Shown: piece after piece, positions 23,836 through 33,361 of the stretch | How positions within the stretch are numbered: position 1 is the first letter of the stretch | Layout: each line of letters opens with the position of its first letter | The notes under the pieces: generated by a model | Database searches by the model: none | What the model saw: only the letters and a program-made list of their open reading frames with translations | Told to the model about the DNA's origin: nothing | Assembly: GCF_900240245.1 (NCBI RefSeq) | Contig: NZ_OESQ01000001.1 | Span: forward strand, 2,956,452-3,002,784 | Source of the DNA: Lachnoclostridium edouardi | Lineage (GTDB): Bacteria > Bacillota > Clostridia > Lachnospirales > Lachnospiraceae | Reading direction: 5' to 3' | Length of the DNA stretch: 46,333 bases | Program-made: the position numbers and the translations under genes

Positions 23836-25005
23836 ATGAATATTAAAGAATTGGCGGAGCAGTTGGAGCCTTACATTGTAGAGAGAAGGAGGGAATACCA
23901 TCAGTATCCTGAAACATCCTTCAATGAGGTGGAAACTACAAAAAGGCTGAAAAGAGATTTGGAGGAAATGGGGCTGGAGCCTGAATTATTTCAGGGGGTT
24001 ACAGGGATGACAGCCACAATTTGCGGCGGGAAGCCGGGGAAAACCATTGCCCTCAGATCAGATATTGACGCTTTATTAGTAAAAGAAGAAACAGGGCTGC
24101 CTTTTGCTTCGGAAAATGGAAGTATGCACGCCTGCGGCCATGATAACCATATGGCTATGCTGCTGGGGGCCGCCAAAATTCTGCTGCAGGTAAAAGATGA
24201 ATTAAAGGGAAATGTAAAACTGATTTTCCAGCCTGCAGAAGAGGTGGCAATGGGAGCTAAGGCCGCCATTGAAAGAGGGGCCATGGACAATGTGGACGCA
24301 GTGGCGGGACTTCACGTGTGGGGCGGATTGGAGGAAGGAAAAATCAACTTCCAGCCTGGCAACCGTATGGCTGGCTGCGATACCTTCCAGATTCACATAA
24401 AAGGATTTTCCGCCCACGGCAGCGAACCGCAGAATGGAATAGATGCAATAGCGGCTGCAGCCAATGTGATTATGGGACTTCAAACTTATGTTTCCAGGAG
24501 AAATACGCCTTTAAATCCTCTTGTAATCACTATGGGAACGATTCAGGGAGGGACCAGGTTTAACACAATCGCCAACAAGGTGGAGATTGAAGGAACAGTC
24601 CGCACCTTTGACAGGGAGCTTCAGAAACGGCTGCCTGAGGAATTAAGGCAGATGGCGAAAAATGCAGCTGCAGTTTTAGGAGCTACAGCAGAGCTGGATT
24701 ACCAGTATATGACCCCTCCGGTGCTGAATCTGGACAAGAAATTAAACACAATAGCAGGGAACGCGGCTGTAAAGCTGTTTGGCGAAGCTGTTTATAAAGA
24801 TATGGAACCTGTTATGGGAAGTGAAGATTTTTCCTTTTATGGGGACAAGGTGCCTAGTATTTTCGGATTTTTGGGAACCAGAAATGAAAAAGAGGGGAGA
24901 GCCTTTTCCAACCACAATGAGAAATATGATATGGCAGAAAAGTGCCTGAAAATGGGCAGCGCAGTGATGGCCCAGTTGGCAATAGATTATTTAGAAGAAG
25001 CATAA
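23836..25005 (+). CDS. M20-family N-acyl amino acid amidohydrolase
   Basis: A 389-residue metallopeptidase-fold enzyme. Metal-site motifs are ALRSDIDALLVKEETGLPFA, MHACGHDNHMAMLLGAAK, IFQPAEEVAMGAK, VAGLHVWG and GSEDFSFYG near the C-terminus. The dimerisation domain (about 180-295) contains FSAHGSEPQNGIDAI and the GGTRFNTIANKVEIEGTVRT strand. It matches the amidohydrolase branch (hippurate, N-acetyl or indole-acetyl amino acid hydrolases), which removes acyl groups from amino acids. AAGGAGAAGGGG precedes the ATG. It is the last of the five-gene run and ends at the terminator. Confidence 0.9.
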   Translation: MNIKELAEQLEPYIVERRREYHQYPETSFNEVETTKRLKRDLEEMGLEPELFQGVTGMTATICGGKPGKTIALRSDIDALLVKEETGLPFASENGSMHACGHDNHMAMLLGAAKILLQVKDELKGNVKLIFQPAEEVAMGAKAAIERGAMDNVDAVAGLHVWGGLEEGKINFQPGNRMAGCDTFQIHIKGFSAHGSEPQNGIDAIAAAANVIMGLQTYVSRRNTPLNPLVITMGTIQGGTRFNTIANKVEIEGTVRTFDRELQKRLPEELRQMAKNAAAVLGATAELDYQYMTPPVLNLDKKLNTIAGNAAVKLFGEAVYKDMEPVMGSEDFSFYGDKVPSIFGFLGTRNEKEGRAFSNHNEKYDMAEKCLKMGSAVMAQLAIDYLEEA

Positions 25006-25013
25006 GAAATCAG

Positions 25014-25076
25014 AAAAACGGCTGTCTGTTATCTGTGTGAAAATATATACACATAGTAAACAGAAAGCCGTTTTTT
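25014..25076. terminator. Shared bidirectional terminator
   Basis: AAAAACGGCTGTCTGTT pairs with AACAGAAAGCCGTTTTTTT (small internal mismatch). It lies between the M20 gene (plus) and the DUF1846 gene (minus), which converge here; the A and T runs serve both directions. Confidence 0.85.
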
Positions 25077-25079
25077 TAG

Positions 25080-26558
25080 CTACCTGTAAAGTCTTCTCTG
25101 CTCATAAATAGGCTCAGATGTTAAATCTACGCCCAGCTTTTTGAAGATTTTAATGTCTACGTCCGACAGCATAACAGAGGTGTGCACCTGGCAGCCTCTC
25201 AGCTTAGGAAGCTGTTCTAAGGCAACCTGGGCATTGTGGTCTGTGGCCGCGCACATGGAAAGGGCAATGAGAACCTCGTCTGTATGAAGGCGGGGATTTT
25301 TGCTGCCTAAATAATCTACCTTCAGCTTTTGAATAGGTTCAATGGCAGAAGGGGCAATTAAATGTATATGGTGGTCAATATTGCCCAGCTTCTTTACAGC
25401 GTTTAAGATTAAAGCAGCTGAGGCCCCTAACAGATTAGAGGTTTTTCCTGTAATGATAGAGCCGTCCGGCAGTTCCATAGCGGCAGCGGGAGCTCCTATG
25501 GCTTCTGAGCGTTCACAGGCTGCAGGTACGGAGCGGCGCATATCGGCGGTGATTTTCGCCTGCTTCATCAAAAGCTCAATTTTAAATACCTCATCTTTAT
25601 TGCCCATGTCTTTGGCAACTCTGTTTAAGGCCTGGTAGTACCGACGGATAATTTCCTGATAGGAAGCTTCCTTGCAGGCCTCGTCGTCGATAATACAGTT
25701 GCCCGCCATATTTACCCCCATATCAGTAGGAGATTTATATGGGCTGGAGCCGTAAATACTTTCAAACATAGCGTTTAACACTGGGAAAATCTCTACGTCT
25801 CTATTATAATTAACTGTAGTTACTCCATAAGCCTCTAAGTGGAAGGGGTCGATCATATTAACATCATTTAAATCAGCAGTGGCAGCTTCATAAGCCAGGT
25901 TTACAGGATGTTTTAAAGGAATATTCCAAATTGGGAATGTTTCAAACTTGGCGTATCCTGCCTTTATGCCTCTGTTGTTTTCGTGGTAAAGCTGAGATAA
26001 ACAGGTGGCCATTTTTCCGCTTCCCGGCCCGGGAGCTGTAATAATCACAAGTGGCTTTGTAGTTTCAATATAATCATTTTTTCCAAATCCATGTTCACTG
26101 ACAATCATAGGAATATTATTAGGATATCCCTCAATCATGTAGTGGCGGTAAACCCGGATTCCCATTTTTTCCAGCTTAGATTTAAAAATATCAGCAGCCG
26201 GCTGATTGGAGTACTGGGTGATAACTACGCTTCCCACATAAAGTCCCTTATCTGTATAGGCCTGGATCAAACGCAGCACATCTACGTCGTAGGTGATTCC
26301 CAGGTCATAGCGAACCTTATTTTTTTCAATATCAGCAGCATTAATGGCAATAATGATTTCTGCCTGGTCAGCTAACTGAAGGAGCATCCGCAGCTTACTG
26401 TCAGGGGCAAAGCCAGGCAGGACTCTGGACGCGTGGTAATCATCAAACAGCTTGCCTCCGAATTCCAAATATAATTTATCTCCGAACTGTCCAATCCGTT
26501 CTTTGATGTGCTGAGATTGAGTTCTCAAATATTTTTCATTATCAAATCCGATTCGCAT
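25080..26558 (-). CDS. DUF1846 (UPF0371) family protein
   Basis: A 492-residue protein of the DUF1846 family at full length. It opens RIGFDNEKYLRTQSQHIKER, YLEFGGKLFDDYHASRVLPG. A nucleotide-binding-like GPGSGKMATCLSQLYHE loop follows at about residue 178. The later parts include NMIDPFHLEAYGVTTVNYNR, MGVNMAGNCI and DGSIITGKTSNLLGASAA. The family is common in Firmicutes and has a solved fold with a P-loop-like region, but no firmly established reaction. Monocistronic, divergent from the alkylation repair gene; ATGGAGGCATTAT precedes the ATG. Confidence 0.88.
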   Translation of the reverse strand: MRIGFDNEKYLRTQSQHIKERIGQFGDKLYLEFGGKLFDDYHASRVLPGFAPDSKLRMLLQLADQAEIIIAINAADIEKNKVRYDLGITYDVDVLRLIQAYTDKGLYVGSVVITQYSNQPAADIFKSKLEKMGIRVYRHYMIEGYPNNIPMIVSEHGFGKNDYIETTKPLVIITAPGPGSGKMATCLSQLYHENNRGIKAGYAKFETFPIWNIPLKHPVNLAYEAATADLNDVNMIDPFHLEAYGVTTVNYNRDVEIFPVLNAMFESIYGSSPYKSPTDMGVNMAGNCIIDDEACKEASYQEIIRRYYQALNRVAKDMGNKDEVFKIELLMKQAKITADMRRSVPAACERSEAIGAPAAAMELPDGSIITGKTSNLLGASAALILNAVKKLGNIDHHIHLIAPSAIEPIQKLKVDYLGSKNPRLHTDEVLIALSMCAATDHNAQVALEQLPKLRGCQVHTSVMLSDVDIKIFKKLGVDLTSEPIYEQRRLYR

Positions 26559-26649
26559 ATAATGCCTCCATCTATTGTAAGTTACTATTTTTTAACACTA
26601 GTAATTCTATCATAAAATCTGGGGAAAACCAAAAAAAAATATAGAAATT

Positions 26650-26677
26650 TTGAAAATTATGAAAAATGTGATATACT
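26650..26677 (+). promoter_or_regulatory. Probable promoter of the DNA alkylation repair gene
   Basis: TTGAAA (26650-26655) and TATACT (26672-26677) are separated by 16 bases, 55 bases before the start codon. The nearby divergent DUF1846 gene must have its own promoter in 26580-26640. Confidence 0.5.
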
Positions 26678-26731
26678 GAACAAAAGTTAAGGGGAAGTTA
26701 TGGGAAAAATGTAAAAAACGGAGGTGGTAAA

Positions 26732-27427
26732 ATGGATATAAAAGAAAAACTGAATAGTCTCAGGGATGATAATTACAGAGAGTTTCAAAGTAAACTGATT
26801 CCTGACCTTAAAAAGCCTATAATAGGAGTCAGGCTGCCTGTCCTTAGAAAGCTGGCTAAGGAGGAAGCCAAAAAGGATTATAAGGAATTTTTGAATCAGT
26901 GTTCTGACGATACATATGAGGAAATCATGGTTCAGGGATTTGTAATCGGCTGCGCCTCCATGAGCGAGGATGAAAGGTTTCTGCTGATTGAAAGATTTCT
27001 GCCTAAAATTGACAACTGGGCAGTGTGCGATGGCTTTTGCGGAAGCTTAAAGTTTACAAAAAAGTGCCGGGAGAGAATGTGGAAGCTGATGGAGGAATGT
27101 ATGGAATCCGGGGAAGAATATAAAATCCGGTTTGCCATGGTAATGATGTTAGATTATTATGCAGATGAAGAATACTGCTCCAAAGCGTTTCAGTATTTTG
27201 ACAGAAATCTTCACGAAGGCTATTACGTGAAAATGGCCGCTGCCTGGGCTATTTCCCAGTATTTTGTAAAGGTGCGGGAAAAGACTATGGCTTATCTTAA
27301 AAACACTGCGGCTTTAGATGAGTGGACGTACCAGAAAAGCCTTCAGAAAATTTTAGAATCTTACAGGGTCAGCCTGGAGGATAAGGCTGTAATACGGGAA
27401 ATGAAAAGCAAAAGAAAAAGCAGTTAA
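26732..27427 (+). CDS. DNA alkylation repair protein (AlkD-like HEAT repeat)
   Basis: A 231-residue, mostly helical protein. PIIGVRLPVLRKLAKEEAKK, WAVCDGFCGSLKF, YYVKMAAAWAISQYFVKVRE and LDEWTYQKSLQKILES fit the AlkD/DNA-alkylation-repair family (PF08713), in which HEAT-like helices cradle DNA. Family glycosylases remove bulky or positively charged alkyl purines. The Trp, Asp and Tyr positions around DNWAVCD and MAAAWAIS fit the conserved binding face. GGAGGTGG precedes the ATG. The gap to the next gene is 91 bases, so it may be transcribed alone. Confidence 0.85.
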   Translation: MDIKEKLNSLRDDNYREFQSKLIPDLKKPIIGVRLPVLRKLAKEEAKKDYKEFLNQCSDDTYEEIMVQGFVIGCASMSEDERFLLIERFLPKIDNWAVCDGFCGSLKFTKKCRERMWKLMEECMESGEEYKIRFAMVMMLDYYADEEYCSKAFQYFDRNLHEGYYVKMAAAWAISQYFVKVREKTMAYLKNTAALDEWTYQKSLQKILESYRVSLEDKAVIREMKSKRKSS

Positions 27428-27518
27428 AACAAGAGGTTAAAACAAGCAGGATTCTGCATAAACAGGAACCTGAAAACAAACAATGATACAAAAGCATAAA
27501 CAGAAAGGGTAATATGTG

Positions 27519-28943
27519 ATGAAAAAATGGCTTATAGCAGGAGCATGTGTGCTGGCCTTAACAGGATGCCGCAGATATGAACCTATGCAGGACATAACAA
27601 CACCAGCCCCGATTGTAGTAAACCAAGGAGAAAAACAAGAGTCAAAGGCTCAGGAAGAAACAGAATCGCAGACAGAACCAGAAACAGAGCCGGAGCCGGA
27701 AAAAAGGGAGCCGGTAAAGGTAAAGGGGATTTATATTTCCGCCCCTGCGGCAGGCACCCCGGAAATGATGGACAATATTATTGAAAAGCTGGACGAAACA
27801 GAGCTGAACGCTGTGGTTATTGATTTTAAGGACGATAACGGAAGAATTACCTGTCAGGTGGATTCTCCTGTAGTTCAGGAAATAGAAGCCTGCAAGCCTT
27901 ATATTGCCAATATGCCGGAGCTGATTCAGACCTTAAAGGAACACGATATTTATGTAATCGCCAGGATAGTCGCTTTCAGAGACCCTTATTTGGCGGAGAA
28001 AAAGCCGGAGTGGTGCTTAAAGCTGGCAGACGGCTCCGTATTTCGGGACAAGCAGGGGCTGGCCTGGATCAATCCTTATAAAAAGGAAGTCTGGGATTAC
28101 CTGATGGAAGTGGGAGGTCTGGCCGCAGACTTAGGGTTTGACGAGATTCAGTTTGATTACATTCGCTTCTGCACGGAAAAAGGGGTGGGGGATGTGGTTT
28201 TTGACGAGGCGGACACAAATGGCCGTGGAAAAACAGATGTAATCACAGAATTTACCTCTTACGCTGTGCAGCAACTTTCCCAGAAAAATGTATATGTGTC
28301 AGCCGACGTATTTGGAGCGATTATAGGCAGTGAACAGGACGCTCAGTCAGTTGGACAGATTTACGGGGAAATGGCAAAGCATTTAGACTATATTTGTCCT
28401 ATGATTTATCCGTCCCACTACGGAGACGGCAATTTTGGAATAGAACATCCTGATACGGAGCCCTACAATACAACTCTGGCAGCTTTAAAAGGCTCCAAAA
28501 AAGATCTGGACAAGTACGTACAGGAGGGCGGGACTCAGGCTATTGTCCGCCCATGGCTGCAGTCCTTTACCGCTTCTTATCTGAAAAATTATATTTCATA
28601 CGGTCCTGAGCAGATCAGGGCTCAAATACAGGGAGTTTACGACGCCGGCTATGACCAGTGGATATTGTGGAGCGCGTCCTGTAAATATCCATGGGAAGGT
28701 TTAAAAAGCCCGGAGGAAGCAGAGGCTGAGGAGAAGGCCATTGAAGAATCCAGAGCCGCCCTGCCTCCTGAAGAAACAGGACAAGGTGAAAATGAGGGGG
28801 CAGAGGCTCCTGTGATTCAGGGACCGGCGCCGGAGTTAAAATCTATGCCGGAGCTTCCCGACTATGTGGCTCCCGCCGGGAAATCTCAGGCCTCAGACGG
28901 GACTACGGCGGAGGTTATTATTCCCAGAATGACAATGGAGTAA
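27519..28943 (+). CDS. Putative glycoside-hydrolase-like lipoprotein (DUF4015 family)
   Basis: A 474-residue protein. Residues 1-20 are a lipoprotein signal (LALTGC lipobox), followed by a Glu/Pro/Thr linker (ETESQTEPETEPEPEKREPV). Residues 65-410 read as a TIM-barrel: KGIYISAPAAGTPEMMD, NAVVIDFKDDNGRITCQ, IYVIARIVAFRDPYLAEKKP, GFDEIQFDYIRFCTEKG, VSADVFGAI and DYICPMIYPSHYGDGNFG. This is the DUF4015 putative glycoside hydrolase family. The acidic residues of FDEIQFDYIRF are candidate catalytic positions. A Pro/Glu-rich tail ends the protein. Anchored outside the membrane, it may act on cell-wall or environmental glycans; activity is unproven. Confidence 0.85.
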   Translation: MKKWLIAGACVLALTGCRRYEPMQDITTPAPIVVNQGEKQESKAQEETESQTEPETEPEPEKREPVKVKGIYISAPAAGTPEMMDNIIEKLDETELNAVVIDFKDDNGRITCQVDSPVVQEIEACKPYIANMPELIQTLKEHDIYVIARIVAFRDPYLAEKKPEWCLKLADGSVFRDKQGLAWINPYKKEVWDYLMEVGGLAADLGFDEIQFDYIRFCTEKGVGDVVFDEADTNGRGKTDVITEFTSYAVQQLSQKNVYVSADVFGAIIGSEQDAQSVGQIYGEMAKHLDYICPMIYPSHYGDGNFGIEHPDTEPYNTTLAALKGSKKDLDKYVQEGGTQAIVRPWLQSFTASYLKNYISYGPEQIRAQIQGVYDAGYDQWILWSASCKYPWEGLKSPEEAEAEEKAIEESRAALPPEETGQGENEGAEAPVIQGPAPELKSMPELPDYVAPAGKSQASDGTTAEVIIPRMTME

Positions 28944-28997
28944 AAACAATAATTACAGGGTAAACAAAGGGGCCTTTAGGAGGTACTATAAAATTTT

Positions 28998-29510
28998 ATG
29001 GAAAGAATACCAAAAACAGGAGAATTTTACCGCCATTTTAAGAATAAGCTGTATCAGATCATAGCAGTGGCAGAACATACAGAGACAGGAGAAAAGCTGG
29101 TTATTTACCAGGCCCTTTACGGTTCTTTTAAGGTGTACGCCAGGCCTTTAGAAATGTTTGTTAGTCTGGTGGACAGGGAAAAATATCCGGATGTAAATCA
29201 AAAATACAGATTTAAAAAGGTAGAGCTGTCAGAAAATGCAGATTCTTTCCCGGAGGATAAAGGGGAAGCAGAGCAGGAGCCTAAAGAGGCTTCCCCCTTT
29301 CTTATGGAGTTTTTGGAGGCGGAAACATATGAGGACAAGCTGGCTCTGATTACAGAAAAGGGCCGTTTTGCTTCCAATCAGGCAGTAGAAATGATCTGCG
29401 AGATTATGGAGGTTCCGGTTTTGGGAGAAACGGCGGAGGAGAAATTAAAGGACCTGATGAGAAATCTGGAAATGCAGATAAAATACGATGGCAGCAGGCT
29501 CAGGAGGTAG
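28998..29510 (+). CDS. DUF1653 domain protein
   Basis: A 170-residue protein. Residues 1-75 are the DUF1653 fold: [55 protein letters not shown]. The C-terminal half is acidic and helical ([39 protein letters not shown]) and looks like a separate small domain. AGGAGG precedes the ATG by about 10 bases. It ends 5 bases before uvrC, so the pair is co-transcribed. Function unknown. Confidence 0.85.
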   Translation: MERIPKTGEFYRHFKNKLYQIIAVAEHTETGEKLVIYQALYGSFKVYARPLEMFVSLVDREKYPDVNQKYRFKKVELSENADSFPEDKGEAEQEPKEASPFLMEFLEAETYEDKLALITEKGRFASNQAVEMICEIMEVPVLGETAEEKLKDLMRNLEMQIKYDGSRLRR

Positions 29511-29515
29511 CGGCT

Positions 29516-31372
29516 GTGTTTAATATAGAAGAAGAACTGAAGAAGCTTCCGGCTCAGCCGGGAGTTTACCTGATGCATAATGATAAGGACGAGATTATTT
29601 ATGTGGGGAAGGCAGTCAGCCTGAAAAACAGAGTGCGCCAGTATTTTCAAAGCAGCAGAAATAAAACTGCTAAAATAGAGCGGATGGTATCCCACATAGC
29701 CAGATTTGAGTATATTATTACAGACTCAGAGCTGGAGGCCCTGGTGCTGGAGTGCAATCTGATTAAAGAGCATCGCCCCAGATATAACACTATGCTGAAG
29801 GATGACAAAACATATCCTTACATTAAGGTGACAGTGCAGGAGGATTTTCCCAGAGTGCTGTTTTCCAGGGACATGAAAAAAGATAAAAATAAGTATTTCG
29901 GGCCGTACACCAGCGCAGGAGCAGTAAAGGACACTATTGATTTAATGCATAAGCTTTATAAAATCAGAACCTGCCACAGAGTTCTGCCAAGAGACATAGG
30001 AAAAGAAAGACCTTGTCTGAATTACCACATTAAACAGTGCAACGCTCCCTGCCAGGGATATATTTCAAAGGAAGAATACAGAAAAAATATAGAGCAGGCT
30101 TTAGAGTTTCTGGGAGGAAAATACGACGGAATTTTAGAAAGCCTGGAGAAGAAAATGTACGCTGCCTCAGAGGAAATGGACTACGAGAGAGCCATAGAAT
30201 ACAGAGATTTGCTGGACAGCGTAAAAAAAATAGCTCAAAAGCAAAAAATCACCAGCAGCGTTATAGAGGACAGGGATATTATCGCCATGTCCAGGGATAT
30301 GGAGGACGTGGTGGTTCAGGTGTTCTTTGTAAGAGAAGGCAAGCTGATTGGGAGGGAGCATTTTCATCTGCGGGCAGAGCTGGAGGAAGATAAGTCACAG
30401 ATTCTCACCAGCTTTGTAAAGCAATTTTATGCAGGCACTCCCTTTGTGCCCAGGGAGCTGTGGGTGCAGAAGCAGCTGGAGGACGAGGAGGTTATCAGCC
30501 AGTGGCTGACAGCGAAAAAAGGACAGAAGGTAAAAATCGTTGTGCCTGTAAAAGGGGAAAAGGAGCGTCTGGTAGAGCTGGCGGAGAAGAACGCGGCCCT
30601 TGTCCTTACTCAGGATAAAGAAAAAATCAAGAGGGAGGAGATGCGCACTACTGGGGCTATGAATCAGATCGGAGACCTTTTAGGTCTTTCAGGAATTACC
30701 AGAATCGAGGCCTTTGATATTTCTAACATCAGCGGCTTTGACTCTGTAGGCTCTATGATTGTATATGAAAACGGCCGCCCCAAAAGAAACGATTACAGAA
30801 AATTTAAAATTAAATGGATTAAGGGGGCCAATGATTACGCCTCCATGAACGAAGTGCTGATGAGACGGTTTGGTCACGGTCTGGAGGAATCCAAGATCTT
30901 GCAGGAAAAAGGCGTGGATCAGGAATACGGCAGTTTTACAAGATTTCCTGATTTGATTATGATGGACGGCGGAAAAGGGCAGGTAAACGTGGCTTTGCAG
31001 GTGTTAAGCCAGCTAAATTTGTCTATTCCGGTGTGCGGCATGGTAAAGGATGACAAACACAGAACAAGGGGACTGTATTTTAATAATAAAGAGCTACCTA
31101 TAGACCGGCATTCAGAAGGCTTTCGTCTGATTACCAGAATCCAGGACGAGGCCCACCGCTTTGCCATCGAATATCACAGAAGCCTTAGAAGTAAAGGACA
31201 GGTGCGCTCTATTTTAGACGATATAGAGGGAATCGGGCCTGCCAGGCGAAAGGCCTTAATGAAAAAGTTTAAGTCTATTGAGGCTGTGAAGGAAGCTACA
31301 GTAATGGAGCTGAATGCCGTGGAGGGAATGAACCAAAAGGCGGCGGAAAGCGTTTATAAGTTTTTCCATTAA
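29516..31372 (+). CDS. uvrC: Excinuclease ABC subunit C
   Basis: A 618-residue protein, the normal UvrC length. The GIY-YIG nuclease domain is at 12-95 ([20 protein letters not shown]). A UVR motif for UvrB binding sits near 205-240 ([20 protein letters not shown]). The RNase H-like nuclease half includes [11 protein letters not shown] and [14 protein letters not shown] double helix-hairpin-helix ends it ([34 protein letters not shown]). It makes the two incisions in nucleotide excision repair with UvrA and UvrB, which are not in this window. GTG start, 5 bases after the DUF1653 gene, with AGGAGG at that gene's end serving as ribosome site. Confidence 0.96.
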   Translation: MFNIEEELKKLPAQPGVYLMHNDKDEIIYVGKAVSLKNRVRQYFQSSRNKTAKIERMVSHIARFEYIITDSELEALVLECNLIKEHRPRYNTMLKDDKTYPYIKVTVQEDFPRVLFSRDMKKDKNKYFGPYTSAGAVKDTIDLMHKLYKIRTCHRVLPRDIGKERPCLNYHIKQCNAPCQGYISKEEYRKNIEQALEFLGGKYDGILESLEKKMYAASEEMDYERAIEYRDLLDSVKKIAQKQKITSSVIEDRDIIAMSRDMEDVVVQVFFVREGKLIGREHFHLRAELEEDKSQILTSFVKQFYAGTPFVPRELWVQKQLEDEEVISQWLTAKKGQKVKIVVPVKGEKERLVELAEKNAALVLTQDKEKIKREEMRTTGAMNQIGDLLGLSGITRIEAFDISNISGFDSVGSMIVYENGRPKRNDYRKFKIKWIKGANDYASMNEVLMRRFGHGLEESKILQEKGVDQEYGSFTRFPDLIMMDGGKGQVNVALQVLSQLNLSIPVCGMVKDDKHRTRGLYFNNKELPIDRHSEGFRLITRIQDEAHRFAIEYHRSLRSKGQVRSILDDIEGIGPARRKALMKKFKSIEAVKEATVMELNAVEGMNQKAAESVYKFFH

Positions 31373-31486
31373 AACAGGGAAAAAGCCAGTCTGGTTTTGT
31401 GCCAGTTCCATGATGACAAGAAACAAAAGATATGATACTATGAAAAAAAGCAAAACCCACAGGTAGGGCGAAAAGGAGAAAGTAAT

Positions 31487-32416
31487 ATGCATGGGGTTAC
31501 AATCGCAGAATTAGTAGAGAAAATGAACCTGAAAAACGTTACAGCTGAGCTGGATACAGAAAAAACAGTGCTGACCCATCCGGACGTAAACAGACCGGCG
31601 CTGCAGCTGGCAGGATTTTTCGACCATTTTGACAATGAAAGAGTTCAGATTATTGGCTATGTAGAGCAGGCTTATATCAGCCAGCTGGAGGATGAGGTAA
31701 AAAGAAGCCGGTACGACCAGCTGCTGGCCAGCAAAGTTCCGTGCATTGTATACAGCAGGGGGATGGAGCCGGACGAGGACATGATGGAGCTTTGCAACCA
31801 TTACGGCGTGCCTTGTCTGGTGTCTGAAAAAACCACATCTGACTTAATGGCTGAAGTAATCCGCTGGTTAAAGGTAAAGCTGGCTCCATGTATTAGCATT
31901 CACGGGGTTTTAGTGGACGTATTCGGCGAGGGCGTGCTGATTATGGGGGAAAGTGGTATTGGGAAAAGCGAGGCTGCTTTAGAGTTAATTAAAAGAGGCC
32001 ACCGCCTTGTTACTGACGATGTAGTGGAGATCCGCAAGGTCAGCGATGAAACCTTAATCGGAAGCGCTCCTGATATTACAAGACACTTTATCGAGCTGCG
32101 GGGAATTGGAATTATAGACGTAAAGACCTTGTTTGGCGTAGAAAGTGTAAAGGATACGCAGCAGATTGATATGGTAATTAAACTGGAAGACTGGAATAAA
32201 GATAAAGAGTATGACAGATTGGGATTAGAGGACCAGTATACAGAATTCTTGGGCAATAAAGTAGTTTGCCACAGTATTCCTATCCGTCCGGGACGCAATC
32301 TGGCTATTATTGTAGAATCTGCTTCTGTTAATTACAGACAAAAGAAAATGGGCTATAATGCAGCTCAGGAGCTGTACCGCAGAGTGCAGGCGAATTTGGC
32401 AAAAAAGGAAATGTAA
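31487..32416 (+). CDS. hprK: HPr kinase/phosphorylase
   Basis: A 309-residue protein. The N-terminal domain (1-130) contains RPALQLAGFFDHFDNERVQI. The C-terminal kinase domain has a Walker A GESGIGKSEAALELIKRGH at about 155, VTDDVVEIRK, and the HPrK signature ELRGIGIIDVKTLFG at about 203-217. It phosphorylates Ser46 of HPr and Crh to signal carbon status and reverses this by phosphorolysis. Its likely partner, a Crh-like protein, lies four genes downstream. AAAAGGAGAAAG precedes the ATG. It heads hprK-murB-rapZ-whiA-crh. Confidence 0.96.
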   Translation: MHGVTIAELVEKMNLKNVTAELDTEKTVLTHPDVNRPALQLAGFFDHFDNERVQIIGYVEQAYISQLEDEVKRSRYDQLLASKVPCIVYSRGMEPDEDMMELCNHYGVPCLVSEKTTSDLMAEVIRWLKVKLAPCISIHGVLVDVFGEGVLIMGESGIGKSEAALELIKRGHRLVTDDVVEIRKVSDETLIGSAPDITRHFIELRGIGIIDVKTLFGVESVKDTQQIDMVIKLEDWNKDKEYDRLGLEDQYTEFLGNKVVCHSIPIRPGRNLAIIVESASVNYRQKKMGYNAAQELYRRVQANLAKKEM

Positions 32417-32431
32417 GGATTTAAAGGTAAA

Positions 32432-33361
32432 ATGGATAGATTTCTGGAAAAGCTTAGGCAGACAGCAGGAGAAAACAAGGTAAAAACAAATGAAGCCATG
32501 GCAAAACATACTACCTTTCGCGTAGGCGGCCCGGCAGACTATTTTGTAACGCCCGCCGGCCCTAAAGAGCTGGCAGAGATTTTAAAGCTGTGCAGAGACA
32601 GCAATATGCCGTTTTTTATTTTAGGCAACGGCAGTAATCTGCTGGTAAGCGATAAAGGATTCAGAGGAGTTGTGATTGAAATAGGCAAGCCGTTTGATTA
32701 CTGCGAAGTAAAAGGCGCCAGGCTGACTGCCGGGGCGGGATGTCTTTTGTCAGCCATTGCAAAAAAAGCCTTAGATCATTCTCTTACAGGTCTGGAATGC
32801 GCTGCGGGGATACCTGGAAGCCTGGGAGGAGCCGTGGTGATGAACGCAGGCGCCTATGGCTTTGAGATGAAGGATATAGTACTAGAGGTGACAGTGTTAA
32901 AACCGGACGGCCAGGTAGCTGTACTGCCTCTAACCAGTATGGAATTTGGCTACAGAACCAGTATTGTGGCAAAGCAGGGATATATAGTGCTGGAGGCTGT
33001 TTTACAGCTGGAGCAGGGAGACAGGGAAGAAATCAAAAAGAAGATGGAGGACCTGGCGGCCAGAAGAAGAGAAAAACAGCCTTTAGAGTACCCCAGCGGA
33101 GGCAGCACATTTAAGCGCCCGGAAGGATATTTTGCAGGTAAGCTGATTGAGGACGCAGGCTTTCGCGGGTACTGTGTAGGAGGAGCCCAGGTGTCGGAAA
33201 AGCACTGTGGGTTTGTAATTAACAAAGACCACGCCACTGCGGAGGATATTTGCAGGCTGTGTGGGGAGATCCAGGAAAAGATAATGAAGGATACAGGAGT
33301 TGCCCTGGAAATGGAAATTAAACGCCTCGGGGAATTTGAGGGCTTTGGAGGAAAAAAATGA
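32432..33361 (+). CDS. murB: UDP-N-acetylenolpyruvoylglucosamine reductase
   Basis: A 309-residue FAD enzyme of the short MurB class. FAD-binding motifs are KHTTFRVGGPADYFVTP, ILGNGSNLLVSDKGFRG and ECAAGIPGSLGGAVVMNAGA. The C-terminal substrate-binding part has RREKQPLEYPSGGSTFKRP, in which a Ser serves as the proton donor, and GGAQVSEKHCGFVINKDHAT. It completes UDP-MurNAc synthesis for peptidoglycan in the cytoplasm. The stop overlaps the rapZ start (ATGA), indicating translational coupling. It starts 15 bases after hprK. Confidence 0.95.
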   Translation: MDRFLEKLRQTAGENKVKTNEAMAKHTTFRVGGPADYFVTPAGPKELAEILKLCRDSNMPFFILGNGSNLLVSDKGFRGVVIEIGKPFDYCEVKGARLTAGAGCLLSAIAKKALDHSLTGLECAAGIPGSLGGAVVMNAGAYGFEMKDIVLEVTVLKPDGQVAVLPLTSMEFGYRTSIVAKQGYIVLEAVLQLEQGDREEIKKKMEDLAARRREKQPLEYPSGGSTFKRPEGYFAGKLIEDAGFRGYCVGGAQVSEKHCGFVINKDHATAEDICRLCGEIQEKIMKDTGVALEMEIKRLGEFEGFGGKK

